NCBI GenBank assembly: GCA_964374095.1
Contig: CAYJXJ010000119.1
Coordinates: 1 to 14,440, forward strand
Direction: 5' to 3'
Origin: CAYJXJ01 sp964374095
GTDB taxonomy: Bacteria > Elusimicrobiota > Elusimicrobia > UBA1565 > UBA9628
Length of the DNA stretch: 14,440 nucleotides
The notes beneath the pieces are model-generated. The model was not told the origin of the DNA and did not search any database. It saw nothing but the letters and a program-made list of their open reading frames with translations. Position numbers and translations under genes: made by a program. Numbering within the stretch: the stretch's first letter is position 1; each line of letters starts with the position of its first letter. Below are positions 12,592 to 14,440 of the stretch, one piece after another.

Positions 12592-13317
12592 TCACTTGCT
12601 CCTCAGGTGCAGTTCGAGGGCCGAGTTGTAAGCCTTGAAAACCGAGTCCTGGACGCGGACCACGCTGCGGTAGAGCAGGTCCACCTTGTGGTTGAAGTGC
12701 TTGTCCGCGGCCCAGGAATTCTCCACGACCTGGGCCCGGGCCGCGGCCGTGTCGAGATAGAGGGCGTTGAGGGCGAGTTGAAGCTGCTGGATTTGGCCGA
12801 GTATGAGGAGGCTGGCCTGGTTGACCTCGGGATCCGGAAGGGCTTGCGAGGAGGCCAGGCGGCAGCGGGCGGTCAAATAGTAGAGGTTGTGCCGGACTTG
12901 GACCGCGCCGGTGGCGAGCGTGTCGAGGTTGTCCGAGATGGTCTGCAACGAGGGACCGGGGTCGGGCTGGTCGAAGGCGTAGCGCAGGTTGTCGTGCTGG
13001 GCCTTGACGAAAGACTGGATCTGTTGGATATTCGCGATCTGCTGGGCGGCCTGGCCGGCGATGTTCTTCATGACCGGCACCAAGAGGGGGTCGCTCTGCC
13101 CGCGGCTGACGCGGTCGCGGGCCGTGAGCAGCCCGTCCCAGAAGAAGCGCTCCTGCCACAGCGCGGGCGACTCGTCGCCGTGGAGCGCCCAGGCCGGCGC
13201 GGCCAGGAGCAGGCAGGCGAGCGCGCGAACGAACTCGCGCCGGCGCGAGTTCAAATCGTGGGAATTCCAGCGCTTTTTCAGAGCGGGATCACCCTGCGGG
13301 GTTAGAGTTATGCGCAT
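12592..13317 (-). CDS. Secreted helical protein of unknown function
   Basis: From ATG 13317 the product is 241 residues; I recognise no family. A signal peptide core (ALACLLLAAPAWA) ends with cleavage before LHGDES. The mature part is almost entirely helix, rich in Gln, Ala and Leu (IAGQAAQQIANIQQIQSFV, LILGQIQQLQLALNALYL, VDLLYRSVVRVQDSVFKA), suggesting a helical bundle or coiled coil in the periplasm. Two Trp-rich patches (LWQERFFWDGLL, NSWAADKHFNHK) are distinctive. The start is uncertain. TTG 13254 would give a compact signal peptide beginning NSRRREFVRALAC, while ATG 13317 gives a long n-region; neither has a good ribosome binding site. The codons for NSRRREF come from a 57-bp palindromic repeat found again at 14307. 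It lies 1 base upstream of the propeller gene, in one operon. Confidence 0.78.
   Translation of the reverse strand: MRITLTPQGDPALKKRWNSHDLNSRRREFVRALACLLLAAPAWALHGDESPALWQERFFWDGLLTARDRVSRGQSDPLLVPVMKNIAGQAAQQIANIQQIQSFVKAQHDNLRYAFDQPDPGPSLQTISDNLDTLATGAVQVRHNLYYLTARCRLASSQALPDPEVNQASLLILGQIQQLQLALNALYLDTAAARAQVVENSWAADKHFNHKVDLLYRSVVRVQDSVFKAYNSALELHLRSK
13228..13284 (-). repeat. 57-bp palindromic repeat, copy A
   Basis: A 22-bp perfect palindrome (13231-13252; half-site GAACTCGCGCC) with a flank that matches copy B at 14307-14363 in the opposite orientation; I count 44 of 57 bases equal. Read on the minus strand it encodes ALKKRWNSHDLNSRRREFV, inside the start region of the gene ending at 12592. 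Probably a dispersed REP-like element. Confidence 0.7.
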
Positions 13318-13409
13318 TTGTCCGCTGCGGCCGGTTGCTCGAGAGCCGCCGCCCAACCGAGAAGTAATTTTAGCAAATCGGCGGACCGCGCCCGGAGAAC
13401 GACCTCATT

Positions 13410-14018
13410 TTGCGGACACCGGTCAGCTCGGAGGCCATGACGCGAGAGATATCGGAGGCGATCAAGACGGCGGGCGAGGCGGGCGGTGCGGTCAAAATCG
13501 TCGCACGGGGAGCTTCGGCGGTGCCGGTGATCGGAGCCCTAAGGATGACCGGCAATGTCAACCTCTCCCCCGAGCGAGTGATGTCCGATCGCTCCCTCCG
13601 CAGGACGGTAGCCAAGGTGGTGCTTGTGGGCATGACCCCGTCTCGGCTCAAGCGGATACCGTCCGTCGCCGCTTATGACTTTTCGCGTCCTGGAAGCGTT
13701 TTGGAGTTGGCTTTCGTCTGGCGCTCCGGGAAACCGTGGTCACCGGGCGCCCCGATGATCTCGCTCGCGGGCCGAGAAATCCGCGTGGGTGACTTGTGGC
13801 CGGATGTCGGCACATGTCGGGTCGGGCGGAGGCGGGACGAGCGCCGCCGTTGCGATTCAGGCGCCGTCGTCCCATGGGACAGTGGCCGTCGCGGGGCAAC
13901 CGGGGGAAACGGCAACCGCTTCCGGCGGTGCAGACCAAGGGGCCAATTCGGAGGAGACGAGGAAAGCAGAGATCGCGAGATGCCTGGCTGTATGCCGAAA
14001 TCAACAGGGTCGGTTTGA
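13410..14018 (+). CDS. Possible small gene, unrecognised; reading frame may break near 13815
   Basis: The frame from TTG 13410 (or ATG 13437, where GGAGG is too close to be ideal) is open for about 200 codons. Up to about residue 135 the residue mix looks like protein with G/C-rich third positions (EAIKTAGEAGGAVKIVARGA, LRRTVAKVVLVGMTPSRLKR, GSVLELAFVWRSGKPW). After GDLWPDVGTCRVG it turns into an Arg-rich string typical of a wrong frame, while the next frame (to 14082) looks more coding. A frameshift in the G-rich stretch near 13805-13830 would join the two. No signal peptide, membrane helix or known motif is visible. It could be non-coding. Confidence 0.35.
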   Translation: MRTPVSSEAMTREISEAIKTAGEAGGAVKIVARGASAVPVIGALRMTGNVNLSPERVMSDRSLRRTVAKVVLVGMTPSRLKRIPSVAAYDFSRPGSVLELAFVWRSGKPWSPGAPMISLAGREIRVGDLWPDVGTCRVGRRRDERRRCDSGAVVPWDSGRRGATGGNGNRFRRCRPRGQFGGDEESRDREMPGCMPKSTGSV

Positions 14019-14082
14019 CCAACCGGCATGCCGAATCTGCCAGGCGAGGTTCAGGGATGTGCCGGCTTTGTTCAGCCAGTAG
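13804..14082 (+). CDS. Possible small cysteine-containing protein or the second half of the preceding frame
   Basis: This 92-residue frame has a Gly/Ala/Ser/Thr-rich first half (SGGGGTSAAVAIQAPSSHGT) and a C-terminal end with CLAVC and CRIC (EIARCLAVCRNQQ ... DQPACRICQARFRD). It reads more like protein than the overlapping frame. ATG 13804 has no ribosome binding site, so it is more likely the displaced 3' part of one gene than an independent gene. Function unknown. Confidence 0.25.
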   Translation: MSAHVGSGGGGTSAAVAIQAPSSHGTVAVAGQPGETATASGGADQGANSEETRKAEIARCLAVCRNQQGRFDQPACRICQARFRDVPALFSQ

Positions 14083-14440
14083 CCATTGCCCAGCACGGAG
14101 GCGCGAGTCGTGGGGGGTGCACGCAGGCAGGTTGCCGGTCAGAGCGGGGGGTCAGGAGCATGGTTGTAAGCCGGCCTTGGGCCTGTTCCTGAGCGGCGGG
14201 TCCATCTACCTTCGGATGACGAGACTCCCCAACTCATTCCCTGATATTGATTGTTTGGAGGCAAACTTCCGGGGTCTTTCGGGCCAAGGCCCGGGAATAA
14301 GCGGACGTTCTCAAAAAGTCCATAAAAATCCAACATCTGAACTCGCGCCGGCGCGAGTTCGTTTCCAGTATTTTTCAGCATAATTTGCCACAGCGTCAAA
14401 AGTCGGTTGGATTTCGGGTCAGCGTACGCTTAGGGCGGCC
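14083..14440. other. Intergenic stretch without a recognisable gene
   Basis: No frame here has a convincing protein. The stretch holds a short GC hairpin (CGGGCC 14280-14285 with GGCCCG 14288-14293), copy B of the 57-bp repeat, and an AT-richer section at 14300-14400. The final bases up to 14440 show nothing I can name. Confidence 0.5.
14307..14363 (+). repeat. 57-bp palindromic repeat, copy B
   Basis: Same 22-bp perfect palindrome as copy A (here 14339-14360), preceded by CTCAAAAAG and followed by GTT. The read-through VLKKSIKIQHLNSRRREFV parallels copy A. It lies outside any convincing gene, with T-rich sequence (TATTTTTC) after it, so it could also act as a transcription terminator. Confidence 0.7.

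Noticed and set aside
14280..14293. CGGGCC/GGCCCG hairpin as an intrinsic terminator
   Set aside because: The loop is only two bases and no T-run follows on either strand.
13228..14363. The two 57-bp repeats as ends of a composite mobile element
   Set aside because: Although inverted to each other, nothing between them looks like a transposase and no target duplication is seen; a dispersed REP-like repeat fits better.
13796..14383. 195-codon plus-strand open frame at the right end
   Set aside because: Arg-rich shadow that reads through the 57-bp repeat; the neighbouring frame ending at 14082 looks more like protein.

Overview
This is a GC-rich (roughly two thirds G+C or more), gene-dense bacterial chromosome segment from an organism I cannot name with confidence. 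The mix of genes fits an uncultured high-GC lineage such as Elusimicrobiota, but could also fit Myxococcota or Acidobacteriota. The mix includes a membrane Ser/Thr kinase with an exported TPR region, a TMTC-like GT-C membrane protein, a sorbosone/glucose dehydrogenase-like secreted beta-propeller, and several secreted proteins of unknown function. No rRNA, tRNA, CRISPR array or intact transposase gene was seen.

Layout. (1) 1-1913, minus: Ser/Thr kinase, running off the left edge. Its start codon overlaps the start codon of a divergent secreted protein (1912-2565, plus), and a good sigma70-type promoter for the kinase lies inside that neighbour. (2) 2566-4203: a low-density, scarred region. 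It holds a minus-strand protein built from several DNA-binding modules (2754-3590), two long palindromes, and a broken ORF6N-domain gene. The broken gene carries a 148-bp element with terminal inverted repeats and an 8-bp target duplication, an IS66-type MITE by its features. (3) 4204-6761, minus: a NagZ-like GH3 beta-N-acetylhexosaminidase followed, with a 4-base GTGA overlap, by a secreted helical-repeat protein. (4) 6836-11405, plus: a tight five-gene operon. It encodes an RlmI-like rRNA methyltransferase, two paralogous zinc-ribbon single-pass membrane proteins, a TMTC-like GT-C/TPR membrane protein and a class I methyltransferase. (5) 11427-13317, minus: a secreted unknown helical protein followed 1 base later by a secreted PQQ-type sugar dehydrogenase-like propeller. 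(6) 13318-14440: mostly unassigned. It has a possible small, perhaps frameshifted gene, and the second copy of a 57-bp palindromic repeat whose first copy encodes part of the signal peptide of the gene ending at 12592.

How the parts may work together. The plus operon puts membrane zinc-ribbon proteins beside a glycosyltransferase-like membrane protein and a methyltransferase, which suggests envelope glycan or glycoprotein modification (inference). The GH3 enzyme points to peptidoglycan recycling. The kinase looks like an envelope sensor, with a TPR domain outside and a kinase inside, and its head-to-head secreted neighbour could be a partner (inference). The 2.6-4.2 kb stretch reads as the decayed remains of acquired DNA.
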